Shown here: positions 35,254 to 45,400 of the stretch, in pieces
Layout of the letters: the number at the start of each line of letters is the position of its first letter
How positions within the stretch are numbered: the first letter of the stretch is position 1
Assembly: GCA_002205965.3 (NCBI GenBank)
Contig: NADL03000483.1
Coordinates: 62,001 to 126,000 of the forward strand
Direction of reading: 5' to 3'
DNA length: 64,000 bases
DNA from: Kappaphycus alvarezii
Taxonomy: Eukaryota > Rhodophyta > Florideophyceae > Gigartinales > Solieriaceae
The notes under the pieces: model-generated
The model's database searches: none
Told to the model about the DNA's origin: nothing
Seen by the model: only the letters and a program-made list of their open reading frames with translations
Made by a program: the position numbers and the translations under genes

Positions 35254-35808
35254 CTAGATACAATTAAGAATCAGGAACGGATCTTTCCTTTCTGCAACAT
35301 GAGGTGCTCTTGACAATGCATCCCCAAGAACATGAATTTTCCCAGACTTAAATGTCACCAGAAGTATTTCGAAGTTCCCGAGAGTCTCCAGCCACCTTAC
35401 CTCTCTTCGACTGAGTTTCGGCTTCGTGAAGAAGTTCTTCAAAAATTGACTGTCCGTAAAGATCTCGAAACTATACCCGTCTAAGTAGCACCGAAATATC
35501 TTTAGGAAGTAGATCAGTCCCAATAGCTCTCGATCGTTTACAGTGTAGTACTACTCTGCCTCTGTGAGCTTCTTGGAGAAGAATAAAATCACGCAGTCAT
35601 TCCCATTATCATCTAACTGGGTAAGCGTTCCACTAACTGCTGTTTGGGATGCATCAATATGTCCTCCAAATGACTTCTTCCAATACGGACCGACCAGGAA
35701 AGGAGCACTGGTAATCAAATCCTTAAGTTTATGAAATGCGACATCGCACTTCTCATACCATTTTGCAATCCCATACTCGTTCTTAGTTAGGTTCGTCAAA
35801 GGCGCCAC
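35254..35808 (-). pseudogene. pol: Element B RNase H
   Basis: Two adjacent frames (35,808-35,551 and 35,523-35,254) make up the domain. They carry FGGHIDASQTAVSGTLTQLD (first catalytic Asp), VILFFSKKLTEAE, GLIYFLKIFRCYLDGYSFEI and IFTDSQFLKNFFTKPKLSRR, ending in GKIHVLGDALSRAPHV. That is a standard Ty3/gypsy RNase H followed by the tether. A single break lies between the two frames near 35,540. Confidence 0.92.
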
Positions 35809-35854
35809 AATTCCGGAGAAGTTCTTGATGAAACTTCGGAAGAACTGTAGTAGA

Positions 35855-36535
35855 CTAAGAAAAAGTTCTAAGCTCTGTAAATTTCTTCGGATGCGGCCAT
35901 GATTGCAGCACCTCGACCTTTTCTGGATTTACCCGAATTCCACTATCTTCCACAATCAGTCCAAGAAAATCAAATTTCGTCTTCATGAAGTCACATTTCT
36001 TTGGTGCAACGTATAAGTTGTGCTCCTTCAGCCTTAACAGTACAATCTCGATATGTTCCAGATGGGATGCTTCATTTTTGCTGAATATCAGCATATCACC
36101 AATGTGTACCACCATGAAGATGTTGATAAAATCATAAAAGATAATGATCATCAAGGTTCGAAAGGTGACCGGCTCATTGCAGAGCCCCATTGACATTAGA
36201 AAGTACTAAAAACAGCCATATTTCGTCTTGAAGGCAGTCTTCTCCACATCTTCAGGCTTCACACGAATCTGATGAAACCTAGTTTTGAGATGCAACTTCG
36301 AAAAGACAGATGACCTCCCAAGTCGGTCGGATATCTCATCACAACTTGGCAACAGCGCACTGTTTCTCTTAGTGATTCTATTCAGAGCTCTATAGTCAAC
36401 GACTCCTCTCAACTTATCCTTTTCCTCGACGAAGAACAAAGAGGCTCCGTACTGTGACTTAGTAGGTCGGATCTTTACCTTCTTTAACAGGTGTTCCTCA
36501 TAGTCCTGTGAAGCTTTCAAATCTGCCAGAGGCAA
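35855..36535 (-). pseudogene. pol: Element B reverse transcriptase
   Basis: The frames 36,535-36,206 and 36,196-35,855 together cover the palm. They contain KIRPTKSQYGASLFFVEEKD, LRGVVDYRALNRITKRN, FSKLHLKTRFHQIRVKPED, then MGLCNEPVTFRTLM. The active-site box reads VVHIGDMLIFS where VVYxDD(I/M)LIFS is expected (36,091-36,106). Tyr and the first Asp are replaced, so the polymerase is dead. It continues with LFLGLIVEDSGIRVNPEKVE-like thumb motifs. Confidence 0.93.
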
Positions 36536-36601
36536 TTGGAACAGCGGTCGATGAGGAGGCTTTACTACTTTATCGGTCTAAATCTCATGATCAACTTCAC
36601 A

Positions 36602-37345
36602 TTACGGAGGCAGGACTTCCAGTAACTCCTCCTGGAGAAAAGACTCATACTTTCTCAAGTTGTTCAAGTTACTATTTACTTGAACAAATTGATACATCTG
36701 GAAGTCCTCTCGACCTCCCTTCTTTTTCAGAAGTCTGCTAAACTTCGTCACACCAAGGTTAGTCACTTCTGTCTTGACAGCATCATCATCACCTGATGCT
36801 TCTACATTCGCATCATCATCATCACTAGAAGATCTTAGCGGTAGTTCTTCATTAACAATCTCCACAATCCTTTGGTGGTAGTAGTTCTTAGGATTGTGGA
36901 CAAAATGCCACGGGATACCCAGAAAAACGTCGCATCGGAAACTTGCAACGGCATAGTTCGCAGTATACTCATGGGCTCCGATACGAATCTTTCCTCCAAT
37001 AATGGAGTGCCTCATAACAAATATTGTCTTGACAATATGAAATTTATCCCGATTCCTGCCCAAGAACTCACTTGATACCACATCAGTATTGAATCCATCA
37101 TCCTTCAACGTTTCAACTTCTTCTCCACTCAAAATTGCATTAAGAGCAATCAAATGCTTGAATGTAATATATTTTACAGCTTGGATGCGCCCATTGTGAT
37201 CTATATCTGTAGTATTCATCTCGGCGGAGTTACGCTGAACCTTCTGTTCAACACCGCTTCGATGCTCATTACGATATTCAGAAACCCGCATCTCCGGCCA
37301 TGGGTATCCTTCGTCATCGTTATAGTCCCGCATCACAAGCGGCAA
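36602..37345 (-). pseudogene. pol: Element B protease
   Basis: A 247-codon frame, the longest one left in element B, holds a retropepsin-like fold. ALNAILSGEEVETLKDDGFN and NTDVVSSEFLGRNRDKF show the active site as DDG in place of the usual D(T/S)G, near 37,100. Downstream FRCDVFLGIPWHFVHNP is the C-terminal half ('LGxPW' block), followed by an acidic Asp-rich linker to RT. It would cut the gag-pol polyprotein. Confidence 0.8.
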
Positions 37346-37504
37346 ATTCTTACCGGCACTCTTCTTTTCAGGTCCAACCTGAGCGCAACTTTCCTTCTTT
37401 GGAAGATTTAGTTTTCCTTTTGCATACTCTATTCGGAAACCTTCTCAAACAACTCTTCAATAGTAATATTGTGTACTCGTCATTTTCCAATTCCATTCTT
37501 GTCA

Positions 37505-37620
37505 CCTCTGCACTTCCACGGACTACATCCAACTTTGTGACACTCAAAACAGGCGTCCCTCTTCAAGTCATTTTCTCTTCTCATTTTCTGGCCTTTAAAA
37601 TTTCCTATCTCCATAAAGCG
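37505..37620 (-). pseudogene. gag: Element B nucleocapsid zinc-knuckle remnant
   Basis: A minus-strand frame reads KRDACFECHKVGCSPWKC. This is a CX2C...C zinc knuckle of the nucleocapsid type with a Trp-Lys-Cys end, and the usual His is not in place. It lies only about 25 bp from the primer binding site, so almost the whole gag gene upstream has been deleted. Confidence 0.7.
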
Positions 37621-37628
37621 ACTTCCAA

Positions 37629-37644
37629 CCGAGCGATGCTACCA
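37629..37644 (-). promoter_or_regulatory. Primer binding site of element B
   Basis: On the minus strand TGGTAGCATCGCTCGG starts one base after the LTR end. TGG pairs with the CCA end of a tRNA, and the next bases resemble the complement of a Met-type tRNA acceptor (TGGTAGCA). Confidence 0.7.
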
Positions 37645-37645
37645 G

Positions 37646-37977
37646 TGAAACGAAGGTCTGATAGTTAGAGCTAATTCAATGGGTGGAGAAGGTAGAGATG
37701 GTTGAGTTGTAGACGATCGTTCCTTACTTTTTTTGTTTATCCCTGAACCGGAGGCAAGACATAGGTTTATATAATCACCAACAGCATGAAATTTGCGTTT
37801 GTACAGCGCAAAACTATACCCCTAGAGAGCTCTAATTCGGAAGAGCTTTAAGTACAACAACTACTTAGAATTATATGATTGGCCAGAATGGACACATTTC
37901 TACAATGCATAATTGTCTTTAAAAAAGTTGCTGCACGGCAGCCCTAATTTGATGTGACCGCAGCATAATTTGTCACA
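37646..37977 (-). repeat. 5' LTR of element B
   Basis: 332 bp, TGAAACGAAGG at the left end and TCACA at the right (TG...CA on the element strand). It matches the split 3' LTR over its whole length and serves as the unbroken reference for the element A insertion site. Confidence 0.93.
37766..37773 (-). promoter_or_regulatory. TATA-like motif in the element B LTR
   Basis: TATATAAA on the minus strand lies about 200 bp into the 332-bp LTR, the usual place for the core promoter. The same motif in the other LTR is the spot where element A inserted. Confidence 0.6.
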
Positions 37978-38721
37978 AAGACCCACGGAAACATGGAAAT
38001 TTCCACGATAATATGTTAATTTTGGTCTTGCATATATTTTTGATGCGGTTTTCTCGCAACAGAGTGCTGAAATCTTTTTCGAACCCGTCAATAATTTCAA
38101 AATATTTCTCGTCGTGACTGTAAGATTCACCTCTGTGTTTCTCTTTATCTATAGCCTCGTATCAACCATAGGAAAAGCACATATTGGAGATATTAAGGGC
38201 GAATAATTTCATCTGTCGGAATCCCACCTGAAAAATTCCCCGCTTAAGGGGCGAATGAGGTTGGTTCAATTCGAAAAGAAAAATGGGCTGCTTCATTGCG
38301 AATTGTGCGATGGTTGGGAGCCTTACTAAATTGCTTCCAAGTCATCTTGCAGGATCTTTACTGCTAGTGATGCGAAGTTGACCGCCTCCTGGAGATATTC
38401 GGCGGAGCATGACCTTGATGTTATTGAAATTTTGACTATGCAGCAAAAAAAGCTTTCTCAATCTGGTTGTAGAACGCTGGGTAAGTAGTTCAACATTTTT
38501 TTTGCGGGCATCACGTCTAACCATAACAGACACTAGGTAATCTTTATGAAAAATCTCTTTGCATCCGTCCATGCATTGTTTTTATCCATTGCAGCATCAA
38601 GATGAAGCCATGAATTCAACTAGAGCTCTTGAACTTCAAGGATTGAAACCTCAACCCCAAAGTTCTGATACAAGTCAGGTGCCAAGTTGAAATAAGGGCA
38701 ATATTCTCGCGTGGATGCCAT
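37978..38721 (-). pseudogene. 5' part of an unidentified coding sequence interrupted by element B
   Basis: A minus-strand frame opens at an ATG (38,721), two codons after a TAA. It reads MASTREYCPYFNLAPDLYQN, then a stop, then LNSWLHLDAAMDKNNAWTDA. After one frameshift near 38,545, a second frame runs to the LTR border at 37,978 with only two in-frame TGA stops (38,342-38,344 and near 38,155). It includes VSVMVRRDARKKNVELLTQR and HDEKYFEIIDGFEKDFSTLL. This amount of open frame is well above the local background, so it was once coding. The continuation is at 27,711-27,112. The family is unknown. A MULE-like or other transposon ORF, or a host gene, are the options. Confidence 0.55.
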
Positions 38722-41199
38722 TAATTACAAATATGGGTACTATACATAATAAAGATGGTGAATGAGGACTATTGTTTGCAAAAGATCTACTGGAAACAGT
38801 TGCTTGGCCACATAATACTTCGAACGGTCTAATAATCCTCAATCTATTCCAGATAATTTAGTTTTCCGAAGTAAACGGAGGAATAAAAACTGAAAGAATA
38901 CATATGTAATTTCTATGAGATCATTAGCGACCTGGCTTCTATCGATAAAGAAAGCACAAATGAGAACGATTCAACCAAATCGATAAACGTAATCCAAGAG
39001 AAAATGGCGTCTTTCGCGATTATACTCTGCAGTTATTCTTAAAAGAAGCCTAAAAAATGAAACATACTGAAATTTAGCGTCACAAGTCCGAAAGATCTGA
39101 TATATGTGGAAAATTTAGTACATTAAAGATCTACGTCGCCAAAAATTACACCAGAAAGTGTTGAAACGGATTAAAAAGGTGGATGTGCTAGAATTAATGG
39201 AGGAGGAGGCTATCTCACTTTCTAAGAGCGAACTTTTCCTTTTTAACGCACGAAGAGTAGCTATAACCACACAGATAAGTAGGGGGCTTAGTTGTGGACT
39301 CTGTAAGGGTAACCTTCGTGACTTTGCGGCTTTGGTCTCTCATTTTCTCTAAATGCTATGAAACTCAAGGGCAAGAGATATATTTTCATTTTCAGAGCGA
39401 CGTAACATCTTATTAAGGCAAATTTAGTCAATATACACATTTCTTAGTTTCCAGCTCGTGTGGAAGACCGGAGAAAAATGTTTCACTATGTGTAATGGAA
39501 CTATTGGAGCAATTTTTTTTGCATCAATAAGGTTTAATAGCACGAGTCAAATTCAGGACAGAAATTGAGCAGCGGAAAAATAAGTAATAAATTGATGAAC
39601 TGATCTATTTGGAAGCTTCCTGTATTGAAATTGACAATATTACTGTAAATTCACTGGTAGAAGGATTTCGGTCATCTTTTCTTGATATATTTTTTAGATT
39701 TGTCGGCTCAGTTCTAAGAAAAGTCTCGAAAAGGGCATTCTTCCCGACTTTCAACTGCCATTGATCTTGGTACTGTGTCTGTACCTGAATAGACTCGAGG
39801 GCCTAAAGTCCGCGAAAATCGACCCTAAAATTAGATCTAGTTTTTTCACAGATAAAACACCCTAATGGGGCCAAATATAGACTAAGATATTCGCTGATTT
39901 TTATATTAATTATTCGCTGACATCGACCTTACTCACAGTACCGCGGTAGATATTTCTGACCTATTTAACGAGTCTTCATACATCATTGGTCAGTAAATAG
40001 CCCAAATAGACAACCGAAACGGTGAGGGCTCTAGATTAAACTCCAAACTTGCGCCTCTGCCATGAACTTTACGACGAAAACTTTGGTGTAGCCATGTTTA
40101 TCCATCATTAAGCCTCAAATATATACCATTCGATCCCACCTTATAATAACCTTTCTTGATTTTAAGTGATAAATATTAATAGTTTACTTCCCTAGACTCC
40201 GGCTTCTACGTGCAAATTTGAATATCAGGACCTTTATGTGACATTTCTATCTCAAAGAGGAATGGCGAAAGCTTCTTCCGCCAGCAGAAATTTATCAGAG
40301 CATCTTTTCACGACTGTATTGCCGAAAATCAGTCTACTTAAGAAGTCATACTGGTTTCAGTGCTTTGAAATAATGCGATAAATGTCAAAAGAAGTCACCA
40401 GGTACAAGGTTCTTGACAATCTTCTGGAAATAGCTGGAGGAAACATTGTAAGGACATTCAAGTAGTTTGCACTAGTTTATAATGTAATCTTGAAACAGCC
40501 GCTCACGCTCTGTAGAGTAATAGAATTGACGAAAGATTTATACAAGTTTCGGATTCTCAAAAAGACGTTCCCACATTTGATTCAAAGCGTTGAAACGGTC
40601 CGAGAGCAGAAGCTATGAGCCAATGAAAAGAACTTAGAAAATGCTTGCCTCAAGAATTAGTCTATGGTAGCATCCCGAAGCTACAATAGGACACAATAAC
40701 CAGAGTAAACTTTGAAAGGGCTCTGACCATCGGGTAGACTTTCTTCGCATTACATCACCAATTTATAACCATCAGAGACAGGAAAATTCCAAAAAAGACC
40801 GAATCATACTTCGCAGGACTTGGAAGAAGTACTAATATCTTCAGAATATACTTTCCAAAAAGAAATAAATAATGTACACTCAGGCCTCAGTATTTCGCAT
40901 CAGCTCCTTGGATTATTCACGCTCAATGATGGGATATAAGGATTAAATGAGCTGTACTATAAATTGAAAAAGAACTACTGACGCATAGATGGACTTTTTA
41001 TTCATACTTCAGTTTATTAAATCCAAAATTGGAGAGAATACGACCCTAAATACGCTCCTAAGCTCCTGAAATAATAACTCTAGTTTTCACATATCACTTT
41101 TATAACCATATGAGATCCATAATCACCGCCTGTATGAAGAAATCAATCTGCTGACCATTATGTACGCATATTTTCATGTACACGGTTGGTACGGTTGTC
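38722..41199. other. Unrecognised AT-rich sequence, perhaps the 5' part of a Copia relic
   Basis: No recognisable domain. A plus-strand frame at 39,158-39,352 includes SCGLCKGNLRDF, which could be a decayed zinc-binding motif of the Copia relic that becomes readable at 41.2 kb. The intervening frames are too broken to support it. Confidence 0.4.
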
Positions 41200-42480
41200 T
41201 GCGGCTGTTTTATAATGTAAATATATACTCCGAGCCCGCTTCTTCATCAGTCTGTATCACTAAATTTCCGCTCTACGTTCGTCTCAGATCCTCATTTTGC
41301 ACCAATTGCTTGTTTTGAGCCGATTCGATTTCAGCTTGCAGCAAGGAGGGGATGTGAGCTGTGCTTTTCTGTGTGGAAACATCGAAGTTGCGGTTTACAG
41401 TATACGGAGCAAACAGCTGAATTTATTGAAAAGCAGGGCCTTTAGGATTTTTACAGAAGTTGTTTGAGTAAAACCACGAAAATTTTCAGAAAAGCCAATT
41501 TCGAGCCTGTATTACTTTGTAGAGACATCCTAAACTGGAAATAAAAGCATTACAGAATCAATTTGAGAGTGTTTTACCTGAATTATTGTGGATGGTTGCC
41601 TATCATGTTGAGGATATTATTTTTAGTTATTATAAAAAGTTGTCTGGGAACTCGAGGAATGATTGAATGAAGCTTTTGATGGGAAAATATTTGAAAAAAT
41701 GATTTTTTGGGATAAAAGTTCCACTCTGACCAAAAAAATAAGAAAACGCAGTACTAAGAAAAATAAGCACCTATACATTGAGCAGATAAATGAGAGAAAT
41801 TGGTTGAATGAGGCCAATAGAACTTGTAAATTGCTTTGTTTGAAAGCAAAAATCACCGGAGCGGATGATAAAGGAATTATTTTAAAGAAAAATTGGTATT
41901 AAAGCATGGATTACCAATGACAGAGCCTCTTCTCATAGAAGTTTGTGTAAATGATTTGATTCTTACATGTAAAATTTCACTCAAAAATCAGTTTGGCGAA
42001 CTTTGAGGATAACAAATATAAATCCATATGATAATTCAGATTGAGATGAAAAAAAGGACTATGTAGAGTAAAACATTCTTCTTTGTGCTGATGAACAGTA
42101 TATGTATTGAATAAAGCATGAGATAAATCATCGTAAATCATCAGTCATCTACTGTTGAATAAGTTGCTCTTTTCTTCGGCTTGAAGTAGTTAACTTGGGT
42201 GACAATGGTTCGTTCAGATATGGTTCTACATTTCAGAAACTCGAAGGACGTAAAAATAGAGCAGAACCTTTTTATTGTTTATAACGATGCTTATTCTCTA
42301 CCGTTTAAAGATATCAGATTTCTCCAGGGGGAAATCACACTTAAGTTTATTATCATCACTTAAGTGGTCAGATTAAGTCTGTAGTTATTCGGCTTTCGCA
42401 ATTTTGGACTGAAAATCAAGTCGCGGACATTCTTGTCAAGCTTTTTGACCGTGTCAAGATGGAAAAATCTCTTAAGTCTA
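41200..42480 (+). mobile_element. Ty1/copia relic: reverse transcriptase to RNase H end
   Basis: This is a very old Copia fragment on the plus strand. In order, FAPIACFEPIRFQLAARRG at about 41,295-41,350 matches the 'TFAPVxxxxTIR' block. A following DVSCAFLCGNIE (about 41,350) matches 'DVxxAFLxGxLxE'. Then EFIEKQGL and a YGLKQ-equivalent stretch are broken by stops. VAYHVEDIIF at about 41,592-41,621 is the decayed YVDD box. HLYIEQIN...LNEANRTCKLLC at about 41,768-41,840 matches the block after the active site. ENQVADILVKLFDRVKMEK at about 42,408-42,465 matches the RNase H C-terminal 'VADxLTK' motif. The integrase and gag parts are not readable and no LTRs were found. Confidence 0.72.
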
Positions 42481-45400
42481 CCACTTGAGTTTAAACTGTA
42501 AGAGTAGGATTTCGCGGGTGTTTAGAATACAGTATTTACCTTTGTTTAAATTACTCTGTTCGTAGTGAAATACGCTTCCAACTAGATTTTGACGGATTCT
42601 AGTCCTGATCGAAAAAAGTATATGTGATTTATTCTGCAATGTACTGGGAACTTGTTGAGCGGTGAGAAAAGCACCCAAGCGCTGAGAGAGGGTGTTGAAG
42701 TCCTGTTGCTGCTTGTGGCACTATTCAAGTGAAAATGATGGTTGGAGGTGAAAGTCCAATCCGTATGACGTGATCAATAAATAATCTAACTACTTAATAA
42801 AATATGTGGTTAATATGGTATGTGCCGGATATTAGACATTAATTCTTGAGATTGCCTACAGCCACTGTGTTTTGATGTACATATACGGGGTTTAATTAGA
42901 ACGCAGAGGCTCATGCAAAGGAACCAATAGGAGGAACGACGGGTTTGTACTCAAAGCAAGAGAGACCAGTGATTCTCAACATTCTCAAATTCGATAACAT
43001 CATCGAAATACTTGAATATTTAACTGTATTCTGTCTACAAAATTTCAGAACCTGAATAATTCTTTATCATTAAGTACCACTGAAAACAGAATTGAAATTT
43101 ATGGCTACTTTCAAGTCGTAGTGGCACAGGAACGAAAAAATGATCACTTATTGGTGTTTATTGAATAAAAATGCGATAAAGTGCCGCTCTAGTTCAAATA
43201 GGAGTAAGGGTTATTCTATTGGGCCATAAAGAAAATCATTGTGCAGGGCAATAAATTTTTGTAGTTATACTCAAGCAGAGTAAAGCGCAAATTTTTTGAA
43301 ATTTATCAGCATGCGCAATGAATAGTTTGGAAACATTTTTATTGTTTACAATCGTTTCCGCACTTATGTCTTCACAAATATTTATTAGTTATCTTCGTTC
43401 TAAACAGTTCCCGGAATTGTGGATACTTAACCGAGATTTAGACAGAGTTTTTGCCATGAAAATGCGCAATTGCAAGGATTATGATAAGAGTCAGACCGCT
43501 GACTAGCTTGCAGAATCACATTATTTTTCAAATAATACCGAAGTAGTCTTTATGAGAAACAAAATACCTGAAACTAGAACCATCAAATGACAATGAGACC
43601 TCGACGTATTTTATGTTCTTGAATAGTTTCAATCTAATCTTCCTCTCGAAATTTCTTAAACCAGATATTATCAGCCATTGGACGAGCTGAAACGCCCGGT
43701 TGGACCTTTTATTCGCTTTAATGAAGAAAATTGCAAAATGCAGTAAAAATCATCACAATGATTTTTATTTATATGCTTATTCGACAAAAATAACTGAAAT
43801 TATAATAGGGAAATTACGTATAATCCACTTTACAGTACTGAAATGTAATCTTATGATTAAACGGGAACCAAAATTTAACATTTAGTGGCTTATTAGTTTA
43901 TCCGGTGGTTCTTCTCAAAATATTTCTATCAGAACTTTTACCTAGGGTAAAAGTTCATTATTATGGTAGATAGGTATAAAGAAAAAAGCCCAAAGATGTA
44001 GGTAAAGCGTATAGCTTAAAACTGAGAACATTGGTGTTTTCAAAAGGGATTTAAAAAGTTATAAGCGTGAATATATTAGTCGAACATGCCAAAGATTATG
44101 TTTTGCATTGGCCACGAAACTTTAGTAATGGTACGGGGAATGTAAAGTAAGTTGAGAAGAATATCAAAATATGCCGAGATTAGTCTGCCATTGTAATAGA
44201 GATAATAGCGATCAAAGGTAATTTTCAAAAAATTCGTGAAAAAGTACACGAATCTCTGATGAAAATCTACCATCTTGATTAGGTAAAATTATATTCGATC
44301 TAGATGCATTTATTTTTGACGTTATGGCCGCAGGCAGAGGCTTTTCATTTTCTACTGGAGAAAGATAAATACATATCATATCTATTGCAGAACTTTTAAT
44401 GCGACATAGGTCGCTGAAATTGGATCAAAAATTGATTGAAAGAACTTTAAAACTACTTCAGTATAATTTCATCGACAACCAAAAATAGCATAGAGGCCCA
44501 AAAAGTCGTATCTTGTCCTATTCTCATGTTTAAAGCGTTCCTTTTTTTATACTATCACTACTTTTAAAAATAAGAACTATATTTTTCTTGTAACTGAAAT
44601 CTCCATGACATGTGAGAATTAAAGTTTTTTATGTCTTGAGAACTCACACATACAGCACGATATCGCTTGTGTTAGTCGATTTAGCACAAAAAAATCAACT
44701 TGGACAACCAGGTTCTTACTATCTCCTTCAGAAGGACTTCAAAATTTAGAATGGACCAAAAACACTAGGTTGCGATCCAGTACATCTCCTGCGAATGATC
44801 CCGCGTTCTGAACATTACAACACAAAAACCTCTTCCCCATTTCCTGCTGGAATATTGAAATCCTCCACATAATGAGACTACATATATTCGTTTGAAATAA
44901 ATTATCGGCTTACAAAATCCAGCTTCCGAGGGCTTTTATTTATAGATAACAGTCTTTAACCATATTGAGCACATATTTTGGAATCTAGTAGTTTGAAACT
45001 ATTCATATTTGATTACATATAATTTTAATCATCACTATTTTCAACGTTTAATCATTCATTATCATCATGACGTCACTCAGGGAACAAATGAACATATTTT
45101 TCATGCGTTAAAAACACCCCAAATTTCACTTTGAGGTTGTTGCTGAAGCAACATGACTTTTGGCTTCAGCTATAATATTTTGGGACTAGCTAAAACAGCA
45201 AAAAATTTAAATAGCTCTAGTTCAACAGTTTCAACCCAAGTAAAACTGGATAGGGTAATTTTTAATGTCGTTTAAATCAATCTGGTTGCCTCAAAGATTC
45301 AATCAGCATCTTTTTAATAGAATTAATGTCTTCAATGAGTTGCACATGTACACAGTTTAGAGAGAAAGTAGGTCCAAAAATCTTTCGAATGGTATTTTGA

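Larger units (their letters stand above)
27712..37977 (-). mobile_element. Gypsy/Ty3 chromovirus-like element B, interrupted by element A
   Basis: This is a minus-strand LTR retrotransposon. The 5' LTR is at 37,646-37,977. The 3' LTR is split into 27,712-27,839 and 33,507-33,717 by element A. Flanks AAGAA (27,707-27,711) and AAGAC (37,978-37,982) look like a 5-bp target duplication with one change. The internal order is nucleocapsid finger, protease, RT, RNase H, integrase and chromodomain-like tail, which is Ty3/gypsy order. Internal length without A is only about 3.9 kb, because gag upstream of the zinc finger is missing. The LTRs differ at roughly 15-20% of positions, so the insertion is old. 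All enzymatic domains are damaged. Confidence 0.92.

Noticed and set aside
36777-36830. CATCATCATC microsatellite
   Set aside because: It encodes the acidic Asp-rich linker of the element B protease region rather than a separate repeat feature.
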